DNA of 38,524 nt from Flammeovirgaceae bacterium UBA4465 (GTDB taxonomy: Bacteria > Bacteroidota > Bacteroidia > Cytophagales > Cyclobacteriaceae). Shown here one piece after another: positions 18,886 to 27,949 of this stretch. Location of the stretch: contig CAJJBF010000016.1 of the NCBI GenBank assembly GCA_905182375.1, positions 1 through 38,524 on the forward strand. Direction: 5' to 3'. Numbering within the stretch: position 1 is the stretch's first letter; each line of letters starts with the position of its first letter. The translations under genes were made by a program, and so were the position numbers. Under the pieces are notes generated by a model. It was given only the letters and a program-made list of their open reading frames with translations. It did not search any database and was not told the origin of the DNA.

Positions 18886-20366
18886 CAGTAGCCTGGATTT
18901 TGAACGAGGTTAGGATTAACATTTATTTCCCGTTGCGGAATTGGAAATAATATATGCCTGCTCATATCTACGCTTACGCTAGGTTTTGCAAGTAATACTT
19001 TTTCTTTCAGTTTACCAGTGCGTACCAAATCGAACCATCGGTGACCTTCAAACACGAATTCTTTTGTCCTTTCCAAAAGAATAGCTTCTCTAAACGCCTC
19101 TTTATTCAAAGTAATATCGAGATCATCAAGTCCTGCTCTTGATCGAACCTGATCGATCAACTCAAATGCTTCATTGGTGGGGCCTGAAAGTTCATTCAGC
19201 GCCTCAGCCTTCATCAATAAAAGATCTGCATAACGAAGATTGAAAAAATCACTACTCGAGCTACTTGCATTGGGCTCAGCGGCTTCATCCCAATATTTAA
19301 AAATATGTGGATCAAATGTGTACGTTTCACCAATACTGCTATCGGTCCATTCCACTTTGAAGGTAACGTCTCTTCTCAGGTCCGAAGGATCAAACAAATC
19401 ATAGAGATATTGAGTGGGTAACTCCCATGATAAAGAATTTTTATTTAATTCTACTGGCAAGACCCGTACGTTGAATTGGCTTGTTTCCCAAATAGCATCG
19501 TTATTAAGTGTAAAATTGACACTAAACAAAAGCTCACTATTGTTGCTATTTTCAATTTTAAAAATATCGCCAAAATTGGGCATCAACTCGTGCACTCCTG
19601 ATTGAATGATGCCATTTGCCTCATCAATCGCATTTTGCCATTCCCCAAGGGTCAAATATGCCTTAGTTAAATAGCCTCCCGCTGCTCCTCTGGTTGCCCT
19701 TCCCATATCTACACCCATATATGCCCAAGGCAACTGATCGCGTGCAAACTCCAAATCAATAATTATTTGGGCATAAACGTCAGCAACAGGAGTCCTACTG
19801 ATAGATATGGTAGATAAATCAACAGTTGGTTCGAGTGATAACGGGACATCTCCAAACATCCTTACCAATTCAAAATACATCAGACCTCTAATGAAATGAC
19901 ATTCTCCTAAAAATCTATTTTTTAGGTCTTCATCCATTTCTATGATTGGTATTTGTTGGAGCGCAATATTAGTTACATTGATGGTCTTGTAAAGGTCTTC
20001 CCACACATCCTCTAAGTAGCCGTTATTAGCATCCCAGGTAAAATCCGTCAAAGGCAATGAATATTGTGGATTATTGGCTCCTGAGGCATACCCTTCATCC
20101 GAAGCCAGGGCCTGAACGACCCAATAGTTATTAAAATACACTCCACCAAAATCACGGTTACTGGTCCCACTCGCCATATGATCATAAGAAGCATTGACTG
20201 CAAGCAATGCATCCTCAGCTGTTTCATAAAAGTTTTGAGGAGTCAGAAACGCCTTCGGAACCTCCTCTAATGAATCCTGACAGGTTGAGAATAAAACCAT
20301 CAAAAATGACCATCCCATCCATCTTAATCCCTGTTTAAAAGTTATATTTAAATCTTTCTGATCCAT
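18885..20366 (-). CDS. susD: SusD1: RagB/SusD-type surface glycan-binding lipoprotein
   Basis: An intact SusD-like protein of 493 residues, normal for the family. The signal peptide ends in a weak lipobox (FSTC). The N-terminal part has AFLTPQNFYETAEDALLAVN. Mid-protein TPR-like helices include LMYFELVRMFGDVPL and KAYLTLGEWQNAI. The C-terminal signature is FNLRYADLLLMKAEALNE, EAFELIDQVRSRAGL, LLERTKEFVFEGHRWFDLVRTGKL and HILFPIPQREINVNPNLVQNPGY. It should sit as a lid on SusC1 and help bind the glycan before transport. The chosen start is the ATG at 20366, which overlaps the SusC1 stop (TTTTGATGG); an upstream TTG is less likely. It is the only uninterrupted member of the two SusCD pairs. Confidence 0.93.
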   Translation of the reverse strand: MDQKDLNITFKQGLRWMGWSFLMVLFSTCQDSLEEVPKAFLTPQNFYETAEDALLAVNASYDHMASGTSNRDFGGVYFNNYWVVQALASDEGYASGANNPQYSLPLTDFTWDANNGYLEDVWEDLYKTINVTNIALQQIPIIEMDEDLKNRFLGECHFIRGLMYFELVRMFGDVPLSLEPTVDLSTISISRTPVADVYAQIIIDLEFARDQLPWAYMGVDMGRATRGAAGGYLTKAYLTLGEWQNAIDEANGIIQSGVHELMPNFGDIFKIENSNNSELLFSVNFTLNNDAIWETSQFNVRVLPVELNKNSLSWELPTQYLYDLFDPSDLRRDVTFKVEWTDSSIGETYTFDPHIFKYWDEAAEPNASSSSSDFFNLRYADLLLMKAEALNELSGPTNEAFELIDQVRSRAGLDDLDITLNKEAFREAILLERTKEFVFEGHRWFDLVRTGKLKEKVLLAKPSVSVDMSRHILFPIPQREINVNPNLVQNPGY

Positions 20367-23300
20367 CAAAATCCTAAATTTAAACCTACTAACAGCATTT
20401 TAGAGTTGGGATAACCACCCAAATCTGCACCAAAATCTGTGGCCGATTGACCAAAGTGACTGACCTCTGGATCATAGCCCGAATAATTTGTTAAGGTCCA
20501 TAAGTTTTTACCTGTTATATAGATTCTTCCGGAAGATATTTTTAATGATTCTAAAATTATCGTAGGGAAATCATAGCCCAAACTTACGCTTCTTAACCTC
20601 AAGTAAGAACCTGATTCAACCTGGGCAGAAGAAACATGCTGACTAGGGGCCGTTGTTGTCACTTTTGGATAAATATTACTTGGATTTGTAGGAGTCCAGC
20701 GATTGGCATAATATTCCAACGAAATATTATTATTTGGTGTTTGTCGTTCCGTCAGAAACTTGTTAAAGTTCATGATATCATTGCCCACTACTCCCTGAAA
20801 AAACAAGCTTAAGGACCAGCCCTCATAAGAAAAATTATTATCAAGACCCACCGTAAATTGAGGTTGTGCACGTCCAATAAAAGTTCGATCCTTATCCGCC
20901 GAAATGATTCCGTCATTATTCAAATCTCGATAATACCGATTTCCGGGTTGCAGCGTCTCGCCAACAAATTTTGGAATCGCATCCAAATTATCATCCAGCT
21001 GGACTATACCCTCAAATTCATAACCATAAAATGTTCCAACTTCCTGACCCTCTACCAAAATAGCCCAACTTTCATTGGTAAAAGGTCCTGCCGAATTAGG
21101 TATGGAGTCCCTATCACCCAGACTTAAAATGGTATTTTTATTGGTTGAAAAGTTGAAGGATGTATTCCACTTAAATTTTTTGATAAAATTATTGGAAGTG
21201 ACGGAAAACTCAAATCCTTCATTTTTCAGGTCTCCTAAATTGCCTAAAACGCTACCAAACCCGGTATAAAATGGTACCAAAGTGGTAAGTAATAAGTCTG
21301 TAGTTCGTTTACTATAAACATCGCTGGTAATATTGACTCTAGCGTCAAAAAAAGAAAGATCTAATCCGATGTTCAACTGCGAAGTTGATTCCCATTTTAA
21401 GTCAGCATTAGATAGAAAGAAAGGCTCATAACCAAAAGCCAAAGATTCACTAAAAGAGGTCACATTGTTAATCAAAGGGGATAAGGAGGTGTAAGGTCCA
21501 ATGGATTCATTGCCCACCACCCCATACCCTATCCTTAACTTGAAATCATCAAAAAAATGAAGCGCTTGGATAAAGTTTTCGTCGCTGATTCGCCATGCCA
21601 AAGATCCCGATGGGAAAAATCCCCATTTTTCATTAGCGCCAAATTTACTCGATCCATCGCGCCGCGCAGTAATCGTGAAAAGATATTTATCCATCAAAAT
21701 ATAGTTGACTCTTCCCAAAAAGCTTAAAAAAGTATATTCAGATTGATTGCTGTTCAAGGAAACACCTTCCCCCAAACTTAAATCATAATAACCCAACATC
21801 TCATTGTCAAATCGTATAGCATTAGTGGTCATTCTTGAAAGCTCCGACTTTTGGGCAGTGTATCCAATCACTGCATCTAGATCGTGTATTCCGAACTTAT
21901 TACTATAGCTAAGTGTATTTTCATTGAGTCTGGTCAAATTAGAATTGGTTCCTGACGATCCAAAGGCATCTCCTCCAGAACGTGATAACGAAGGCGTAAA
22001 TTGATCCTCACGACTGGTTGAGAAATCCACTCCAAGGCTTACCTTAGCCATCAAGTTTTCTGAAACTTGAAGAGTTACTGACATGTTTTCTACGACTCTC
22101 GATACTTTCCTGAATATTGAACCCTAAATTTTTGAGAAGTGGATTGGCATTCCCATTAAGGGGTTGAAGCTTACTGTCCGCGAGAATAATTGCTCCCTCA
22201 TCGGATACTTGATAATTCTTATCCACGTAATTACCATTTTCAAATTTAATTGGCAGCATAGGATTAAATGATAGGGCAGCGGTTATTGAACCGCCATCAA
22301 ACGCAGAATTGTCGTCAGTCATTACTTTCATACTTCGTACATGACTAGCCAAAAGTGTATTTTGAAATTTTAATTTTCTGGTAATTTGGGCGTCTACGTT
22401 GACACGAGTTGAATATCGTTTAAAGTCACTCCCAACGATGATGCCTTCTTGCTGAAAGTAACTACCTGAAGCTCCATAGGTCACTTTCTCCGAACCACCT
22501 GTCAAAGTCATATCATAACTAGAAACAGCCGCACGTTGAAAAATAGCATCTTGCCAATCAGTACCTTCTCCAAAGGAGCTGGGATTAGAATAAATACGTC
22601 CTAAACCTCCATTAAAAGAAGATTCATTAACGAAATGAGCAAATTGCGTTGCACTTAACAATTCATAGGGATCACGCACTTCCTGCCAACCTTGATACGT
22701 TGCGAGTTCCAATTTGGGAGCCCCCAATTTTCCTCTCTTTGTGGTTATGATGATCACTCCATTTGCCCCCCGAGCACCATAAATAGCAGCCGCTGAAGCA
22801 TCTTTCAATACTTCCATAGAAACGATATCATTGGGGTTTATTGTCGATAATGGATTCATTTGATCCCCTTTAGAAGATCCCGTTGTTATATCTTGAACAC
22901 TACTCAAAATAGGCACCCCATCAATCACATATAAGGGTTCATTTCCTGCCGAGATCGAACTCGTCCCCCGTATTTTTATAGATGTAGCCGCACCCGGCGC
23001 CCCAGAATTTTGTGTAACTGTAACCCCAGCCGTCCTACCTTGTAAGGCCAAATCAGCAGAGATAACAGGGATTGCAGAGAGCTCCTTTTGGCTTACCGTG
23101 GCTACAGATCCTGTAAGATCGCGTTTGGCCCGCGTACCATAACCGATCACTATTACTTCTTCTAATTCCTCAACATTTACAGTCATTGTCACATCGATAA
23201 CAGCCCTCGCACCGATGGTAATTTCTTGAATGGTATACCCAATGGCAGACATTACGAGTACTGCACCTTCCTCAGGCATATTTACAGTATAAGAACCATT

Positions 23301-23495
23301 ATAATCTGAAATAGTCCCAATGGTAGTCCCCTTTAAAATAATATTAACCCCAGGTAAGCCTTCTTGATTTTCATCAAAAACAATTCCCGAAATGACACGT
23401 TCTTGGGCCCATATCAAACCATTACTCAATAAAGTAATCACTCCAAAAAGAGATAATTTAATAGATGCGTTCATGATTTTTGGCCCTAATCTCAT
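20366..23495 (-). pseudogene. susC: SusC1: SusC/RagA-type TonB-dependent outer-membrane receptor, frameshifted
   Basis: Two frames form one SusC of about 1042 residues. The 5' frame (23495-22044) has a signal peptide, a carboxypeptidase-regulatory-like domain (ERVISGIVFDENQEGLPGVN onward), the VIVIGYGT segment, and a plug with SGAPGAATSIKIRGTSSIS, EPLYVIDGVP and ASAAAIYGARGANGVIIITT. The 3' frame (stop 20366) carries the barrel from VVENMSVTLQVSENLMAKVSLGVDF to the C-terminal TNYSGYDPEVS and GGYPNSKMLLVGLNLGF. The frames cross at about 22098-22112: dropping one base near 22100 gives ESIRVVENM in one frame. The function would be TonB-powered glycan import with SusD1. The first ATG overlaps the upstream stop (TAATG); an ATG at 23474 also gives a good signal peptide. 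Confidence 0.9.
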
Positions 23496-24469
23496 TAATC
23501 AAAACATTTTGGCGCAATAATAAAAGCTGAACCGTCTTCATTGCTAACAACCAGATTGCCTTTGTCATTGGTAAAAGTTACTTCCATGAAATCAATATCC
23601 TGATTTTCAGGAATATCAAAATAACTTCTCGGCCAAAACGTTATTTCCCAAACGTCATCCCCCATATAATTCAACGCAGCTACATCTTCATGATTACAAA
23701 TCTCATAAACCTGATCTCCAGAATATGCTTTGGCGCATAAATCGATATAACTCGCGCCAAGCATAAAATCATCCCCGTCCTTGGCATCAAAAACAATAGT
23801 AATCAAATCGTCCATAGTAAAGGTTGCTTGCTCAACCAGCTGTCTGGGCTTGGGACCACATAAGTTACTCTGATAACCTTTTCCATTGATCACCTCCATA
23901 CAATCTGTAAAGACAAGATCAAAATTGTCATCACCCAAACCCCAAGTTTGATTACTGATTCCATATGCCAATTGAACAATCATATTGTCCTCGCCTGGTA
24001 ATACTGTAATATAAACTGTTCCTGTAGCCCCTGCAGCTGCAGCAAAAGCTTCATCAGCTATAAAAGTGACCCATTCGACCTCACCATAATTATCACCAAT
24101 TCCAAATCTTCTTAAAAATGCAGTATTCCAGGGTAATTTCGTATCTTCATCTATCTCATCATTGGTCGTAAGTCGCATGCTTGAATTTCCAACACTACTC
24201 TCGAACCTAACCGATGTATTCGTAGCCGTACTCCAAGATCTTGGAGCTAAAAAACCAACCACTAAGAAAAAAGGATTTCCTGAATCATCGTCTTTTGAAA
24301 CCTCCACCTGCATGGTGATTTCAAACGCTTCCCCCGCGTTGACTACAGATGGCTGATCAATCTGCAAGATGGTCATACACATAGAAAAGATGAGCAGCAT
24401 ACAGACAAAAAATACTGCCATAGCGCGATAGGGATTCCATTCAAATCTATGTCCTTTAAAATTTTTCAT
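23495..24469 (-). CDS. SusCD-associated exported protein, DUF4961-like
   Basis: A 324-residue protein with an N-terminal hydrophobic segment (about 16-35), probably a signal or membrane anchor; the cysteines there do not form a canonical lipobox. The rest is beta-rich: QPSVVNAGEAFEITMQVEV, PFFLVVGFLAPRSW, VRFESSVGNSSMRL, then EICNHEDVAALNYMGDDVWEITFWPRSYFD and a C-terminal strand pair. The layout matches the DUF4961 type that follows or precedes SusC/SusD pairs in Bacteroidota, as I recall it; this is not confirmed by a search. It may be a surface glycan-binding or receptor accessory protein. An ATGA overlap joins it to the preceding gene and a TAATG overlap joins it to SusC1. Confidence 0.7.
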   Translation of the reverse strand: MKNFKGHRFEWNPYRAMAVFFVCMLLIFSMCMTILQIDQPSVVNAGEAFEITMQVEVSKDDDSGNPFFLVVGFLAPRSWSTATNTSVRFESSVGNSSMRLTTNDEIDEDTKLPWNTAFLRRFGIGDNYGEVEWVTFIADEAFAAAAGATGTVYITVLPGEDNMIVQLAYGISNQTWGLGDDNFDLVFTDCMEVINGKGYQSNLCGPKPRQLVEQATFTMDDLITIVFDAKDGDDFMLGASYIDLCAKAYSGDQVYEICNHEDVAALNYMGDDVWEITFWPRSYFDIPENQDIDFMEVTFTNDKGNLVVSNEDGSAFIIAPKCFD

Positions 24470-24933
24470 TGCAGCTCAAGATCATAGATATATACATTGT
24501 CCGAACAGCCCAATTGAAATTTAATTCTCATTTCATTAAAACCTGAAATGGGTGACGCTACAAACTCAATAATGGCTGTGTCGAGGGTACTCAACAAAAG
24601 CATTTGAGTTGGATAAACCGGATCATTGTACTTCCAATTACCATCTGAGATTACGGGAAATGGCACTTGCTTAGTTTCAATTTGGTAAGCAGTCGCTTCT
24701 GAATTATCAAAATCCAATTTCAATCCAAAGCCACTAAAATCAAACTTGTCCGATATTTCTATCCCATTACGATACGCGGAGGTAATTTTCCATGACCCAG
24801 ACATATTTACCGTAACTTCTTGAAAAGCACCCTCTGGTATAAATATTGGACTTTCACACATCAGAAAAAGCCCAATCACCAGACATACTAGGGATGTTTT
24901 TTTAATCACATAGCTAATTTGAGTGACTTTCAT
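24466..24933 (-). CDS. Small SusCD-associated exported protein, DUF5004/lipocalin-like
   Basis: First gene of the large downstream operon; 155 residues from the ATG at 24933. An ATG four codons upstream (24945) lies inside the palindromic operator candidate and is less likely. A signal-like segment ends in LFLMCESP, a weak lipobox. The mature part has SGSWKITSAYRNGIEISDKF, FGLKLDFDN, SDGNWKYNDP and a final beta strand, resembling the lipocalin-like DUF5004 proteins found next to DUF4961 proteins in PULs. The role is unknown; an outer-membrane accessory of the SusCD complex is the obvious guess. It overlaps the next gene by ATGA. Confidence 0.68.
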   Translation of the reverse strand: MKVTQISYVIKKTSLVCLVIGLFLMCESPIFIPEGAFQEVTVNMSGSWKITSAYRNGIEISDKFDFSGFGLKLDFDNSEATAYQIETKQVPFPVISDGNWKYNDPVYPTQMLLLSTLDTAIIEFVASPISGFNEMRIKFQLGCSDNVYIYDLELQ

Positions 24934-24947
24934 ATGTTTAAACATAG
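24932..24947. promoter_or_regulatory. Palindromic operator candidate, site 2
   Basis: The sequence ATATGTTTAAACATAG contains the perfect 14-bp palindrome TATGTTTAAACATA. It abuts the chosen ATG of the downstream operon and lies 77 bp before the divergent GntR gene. It matches the site at 30076-30091 in 13 of 16 positions, differing mainly in the central dinucleotide. A GntR/UTRA dimer bound here could block the operon and its own gene. Palindromy and the match are seen directly; binding is inferred. Confidence 0.7.
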
Positions 24948-25023
24948 TAATTTAAAAACAATAAACAAAACATTATTTTACAATAGTTATTAGACTTGTA
25001 ATTTAGAACCATCCAATTTTGGT

Positions 25024-25779
25024 ATGAATAAAAAAAAAGCAATTGAGCAACTTACAGTCGATCCAAAAAGCAATATTCCGTTGCACAAACAAGTCGAAGA
25101 ATTAATACGAGAATTAATTTCTCAAAAAGAGTTTAAGGAGGGTAAACTTCTTCCGAAAGAAGTTTACCTCTCGAAAATTTTAGGCATCTCAAGGAATACC
25201 ATTCGACAAGCCACTAATAAGTTGGTTCATGAAAATCTCCTTATTAGGACCAAAGGAGTTGGAACAAAAGTAGCCCCCTCATTAATGAGTACTGGATTAG
25301 AGAATTGGTACAGCTTTAGTCAAGAAATGCATACCAGAGGTCTTGACTTTTTAAACCATGAAATTGAAGTCAGTTGGATCGTATCAAACGCGGACATTTC
25401 TAATCAACTTGACATTGAAAAGGGTTCAAAAATTTTAAAACTCGTTAGATTGAGAGGTTTAAAAAACAAACCTATGGTGCTGTTCGTCTCCTATTTCCAT
25501 CCCAGAATTGGGTTGACCGGCTCGGAAGATTTTACTTTACATCTTTACGATATTTTAGAAAAAGAACACCAAACTGTTCCCGCCAATTCTAAAGAAGAAA
25601 TTAGCGCTATTTTGGCTACCAACGAATTGGCACAAAAACTTCGTATCAAAAATAATGATCCTATCCTTTTCAGAAAACGTTTGGTTTCCGATGTTGCCAA
25701 TAGAATCCTAGAATACAATTTTTGCTATTATTTAGCAAGCGATTTCAAATATGAAATTACCATAAAAAGACCTAATTAA
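25024..25779 (+). CDS. GntR-family transcriptional regulator, HutC/UTRA type
   Basis: A 251-residue cytosolic regulator. The N-terminal winged helix-turn-helix (about 15-80) has the GntR pattern: PLHKQVEELIRELI, EGKLLPKEVYLSKILGISRN and TIRQATNKLVHENLL followed by the wing RTKGVGTKV. The C-terminal UTRA effector domain (about 95-248) contains KILKLVRLRG, KPMVLFVSYFHP and PILFRKRLVSD. UTRA regulators usually sense a sugar or phosphorylated sugar; mannose or mannose-6-phosphate would fit this locus, but that is inferred. The gene is divergent from the SusCD operon, and its stop overlaps that of the convergent propeller lipoprotein gene by 8 bp. Two matching palindromes in front of the flanking operons are its likely targets. 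Confidence 0.9.
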   Translation: MNKKKAIEQLTVDPKSNIPLHKQVEELIRELISQKEFKEGKLLPKEVYLSKILGISRNTIRQATNKLVHENLLIRTKGVGTKVAPSLMSTGLENWYSFSQEMHTRGLDFLNHEIEVSWIVSNADISNQLDIEKGSKILKLVRLRGLKNKPMVLFVSYFHPRIGLTGSEDFTLHLYDILEKEHQTVPANSKEEISAILATNELAQKLRIKNNDPILFRKRLVSDVANRILEYNFCYYLASDFKYEITIKRPN

Positions 25780-27949
25780 TAGTAGCCATTGGGCGCGCCT
25801 GAGGATCTGCAATAAGATACTCAAATGGGTTTTTCCAAACCAGACAAATTGGAGCTTTGGAACGCTTCCAACCTTGGATTACCTCATCGGCTTCTGTTTG
25901 ATACATTTTGTCTCCAGTTTTAACATTACTTGCTTCATAAAGTTTGATCAATCGACCATTGTACTTGGGCCACCAGCCATAATTGTTCAACTGATCTCCA
26001 CTCCATTTACCTCCTAAATCAAACCCTTCTTGTCGCCAGGTGCCCATAATCTCTCCAGCGATAACCTTACCTTGCAAATGAAATTTCACCCCCTCATGCC
26101 TCAATGAAAAATAAATACTATCTCCGACAAGGCGCTCCTTTGAAATCTCAAATTTTAGTTTTTTTGCCTTCACCTCAATCTTCCCCTGATCACTTGAAAT
26201 AACTACTTGAAAGAAATTTTCAAATGAGGCATAATCAATCTGAATCTCCCAGCTCCCTTCATACGCCGAAATCAACGATTCATAAGGGGTTTCGCCAGCA
26301 AAAACTGCCAAGCCCGTTTTAGGATCAAAAATTTTTATCTGATCAGGTGCGGCTTGCTCGGGTGCAAGGGCATAAAAAGCAACCCGAGAAATAGATTCCC
26401 AATCCTCTGGCAAGAGCTCATGTCCCATTTTCAACGCTCCATCTAGCTCATAGATTGGAGCAGGTAATCTCAATCGGTCATCTGATAGGTCTAATCGATA
26501 CATCACTTGATTATAATCATAGCGAGGCACTTGAGGGTCTGGTCCTATAAACTTGGTATAAGTTCCCTCAAAATAGATAAACCGTCCATTTTCTTTGTCT
26601 AAATAGGGATGTTGATGGGGGTTATAAAAATAATTATGATGATCAGCCACTTTTACAGCATAGTGCCAAGGGCCCAACGGCGTATCAGCCTCACTATACC
26701 AAATGGTTTGGGCGCCGGATATCAAAATCCATTTTTGACGAAATTCATTCCAAAAAACTGAGCCTCTGAAAGATGTTATGGGTTGACCTGTCGCTACATC
26801 CATCAGTTGCAACCAACCCTCTTCAGGTTTCATGAGCCCTTCTTCTATTAATATTTTCTGCTTTTGCTCATCAATTGCATCTGTATTTTGCTTCCAGCCA
26901 TAAACCAGTTGACCATTTTTTCTTTCTAATTTGCGTTCAGCCCAATGACTGCCAGGGACTAGACATGTAAAATATTCATACTGATTGGGGTCTTCAATAT
27001 GCGTAAGTGAGGGTTGCACTCTCGAAAAATTAAATTGTGAAGTCAAATAAAAGTAAGAATCGTTTCCCGATTTAGTCAGAAGCGGATGCTGAGTAAGATG
27101 GGGAGCCGTCAGCCATTCTGAAATCTCTGTCCTTTTTTCAAATTCCTCTTTTTGATCATTGAAAACAGCAATTCCTCTTTCATAATTCCCAAATAACGCA
27201 TTAACCCTAGCGTATTTCGCAGCCAAGACCTCTTGATTTTTTTGATCTTTTACCACCATTATCCAATCAAACCAAATATATCCGGGGCCCACAAGATGGA
27301 TCATTTTTTTGGTATGATTATTTTGGTCTACAAAATAATCTATCTCAAATCCCACATCAGGATCAATTCCAGATTCACTTGGGAGCGGGATAGTACCACC
27401 AGCAACCGAAAAATTACCATGATAGCTTGTCGGCAAGAACGTATCCCCCCAAATGAAAAAAATTTTATTTTTATAAATACTCCCTAAATTTGAATCTTGA
27501 CCTAATACTTGTCCACGATCCCAGTATGTTGCAAAAGAGGGTACTTTTAATCCAAGTAATTCAGTATCGCGATAGATGCCCATTCCCGTCATCCGATACA
27601 GACGCTCGGCCGGCTGAATTCTTTCCATGAAAATAATCGCTTTTTTACCTTTATTTGGTGTTAATACTACACTCTGTCTACCCGTGTCATCTTTGGGGAT
27701 TTTATAACCTTCTGCCGCTACCAAAAAATAAAGATCTCGGCCCATGGCCTCTTGCTCATTATAAGCAATATTTCCATAGCTATCGCTGTAATAAGTGATC
27801 CCATTAATATTAGATATTTTAGCGATCGGGATGCCTCTTTTTGTAACACTATCAAGAACTTCAATTTGAAAATAATCATTTTGCTGGCGACAGGAAAAGC
27901 CGAGCAATATGGTGAGAAAAAAGAATATATTAAAAATTTTATATTTCAT
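25772..27949 (-). CDS. Multidomain propeller lipoprotein with carboxypeptidase-regulatory-like and C-terminal beta-barrel domains
   Basis: A 725-residue protein from the ATG at 27949; an ATG at 27955 or 27976 would add residues before the signal peptide. The signal ends at LLGFSC. Next is a small Ig-like regulatory domain (FQIEVLDSVTKRGIPIAKI to VVLTPNKGK). Then a propeller-like region of about 400 residues starts with IFFIWGDTFLPTS, sharing the GDTF motif with the two propeller lipoproteins at the left end, and includes NPHQHPYLDKENGRFIYFEG. The C-terminal about 150 residues (GSWEIQIDY, VGDSIYFSLRH, GEIMGTWRQEGFDLGGKWS) resemble a lipocalin-like domain often attached to Bacteroidota hydrolases. 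Possibly a surface glycan hydrolase or binder of an undescribed kind. It is last in the ROK-lgt operon, overlapping the lgt 3' end by 11 bp. Confidence 0.75.
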   Translation of the reverse strand: MKYKIFNIFFFLTILLGFSCRQQNDYFQIEVLDSVTKRGIPIAKISNINGITYYSDSYGNIAYNEQEAMGRDLYFLVAAEGYKIPKDDTGRQSVVLTPNKGKKAIIFMERIQPAERLYRMTGMGIYRDTELLGLKVPSFATYWDRGQVLGQDSNLGSIYKNKIFFIWGDTFLPTSYHGNFSVAGGTIPLPSESGIDPDVGFEIDYFVDQNNHTKKMIHLVGPGYIWFDWIMVVKDQKNQEVLAAKYARVNALFGNYERGIAVFNDQKEEFEKRTEISEWLTAPHLTQHPLLTKSGNDSYFYLTSQFNFSRVQPSLTHIEDPNQYEYFTCLVPGSHWAERKLERKNGQLVYGWKQNTDAIDEQKQKILIEEGLMKPEEGWLQLMDVATGQPITSFRGSVFWNEFRQKWILISGAQTIWYSEADTPLGPWHYAVKVADHHNYFYNPHQHPYLDKENGRFIYFEGTYTKFIGPDPQVPRYDYNQVMYRLDLSDDRLRLPAPIYELDGALKMGHELLPEDWESISRVAFYALAPEQAAPDQIKIFDPKTGLAVFAGETPYESLISAYEGSWEIQIDYASFENFFQVVISSDQGKIEVKAKKLKFEISKERLVGDSIYFSLRHEGVKFHLQGKVIAGEIMGTWRQEGFDLGGKWSGDQLNNYGWWPKYNGRLIKLYEASNVKTGDKMYQTEADEVIQGWKRSKAPICLVWKNPFEYLIADPQARPMATIN

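Noticed and set aside
22044..22112. Programmed ribosomal frameshift in SusC1
   Set aside because: No slippery heptamer with downstream pseudoknot is evident, and similar breaks in four other genes favour mutation or sequence error.
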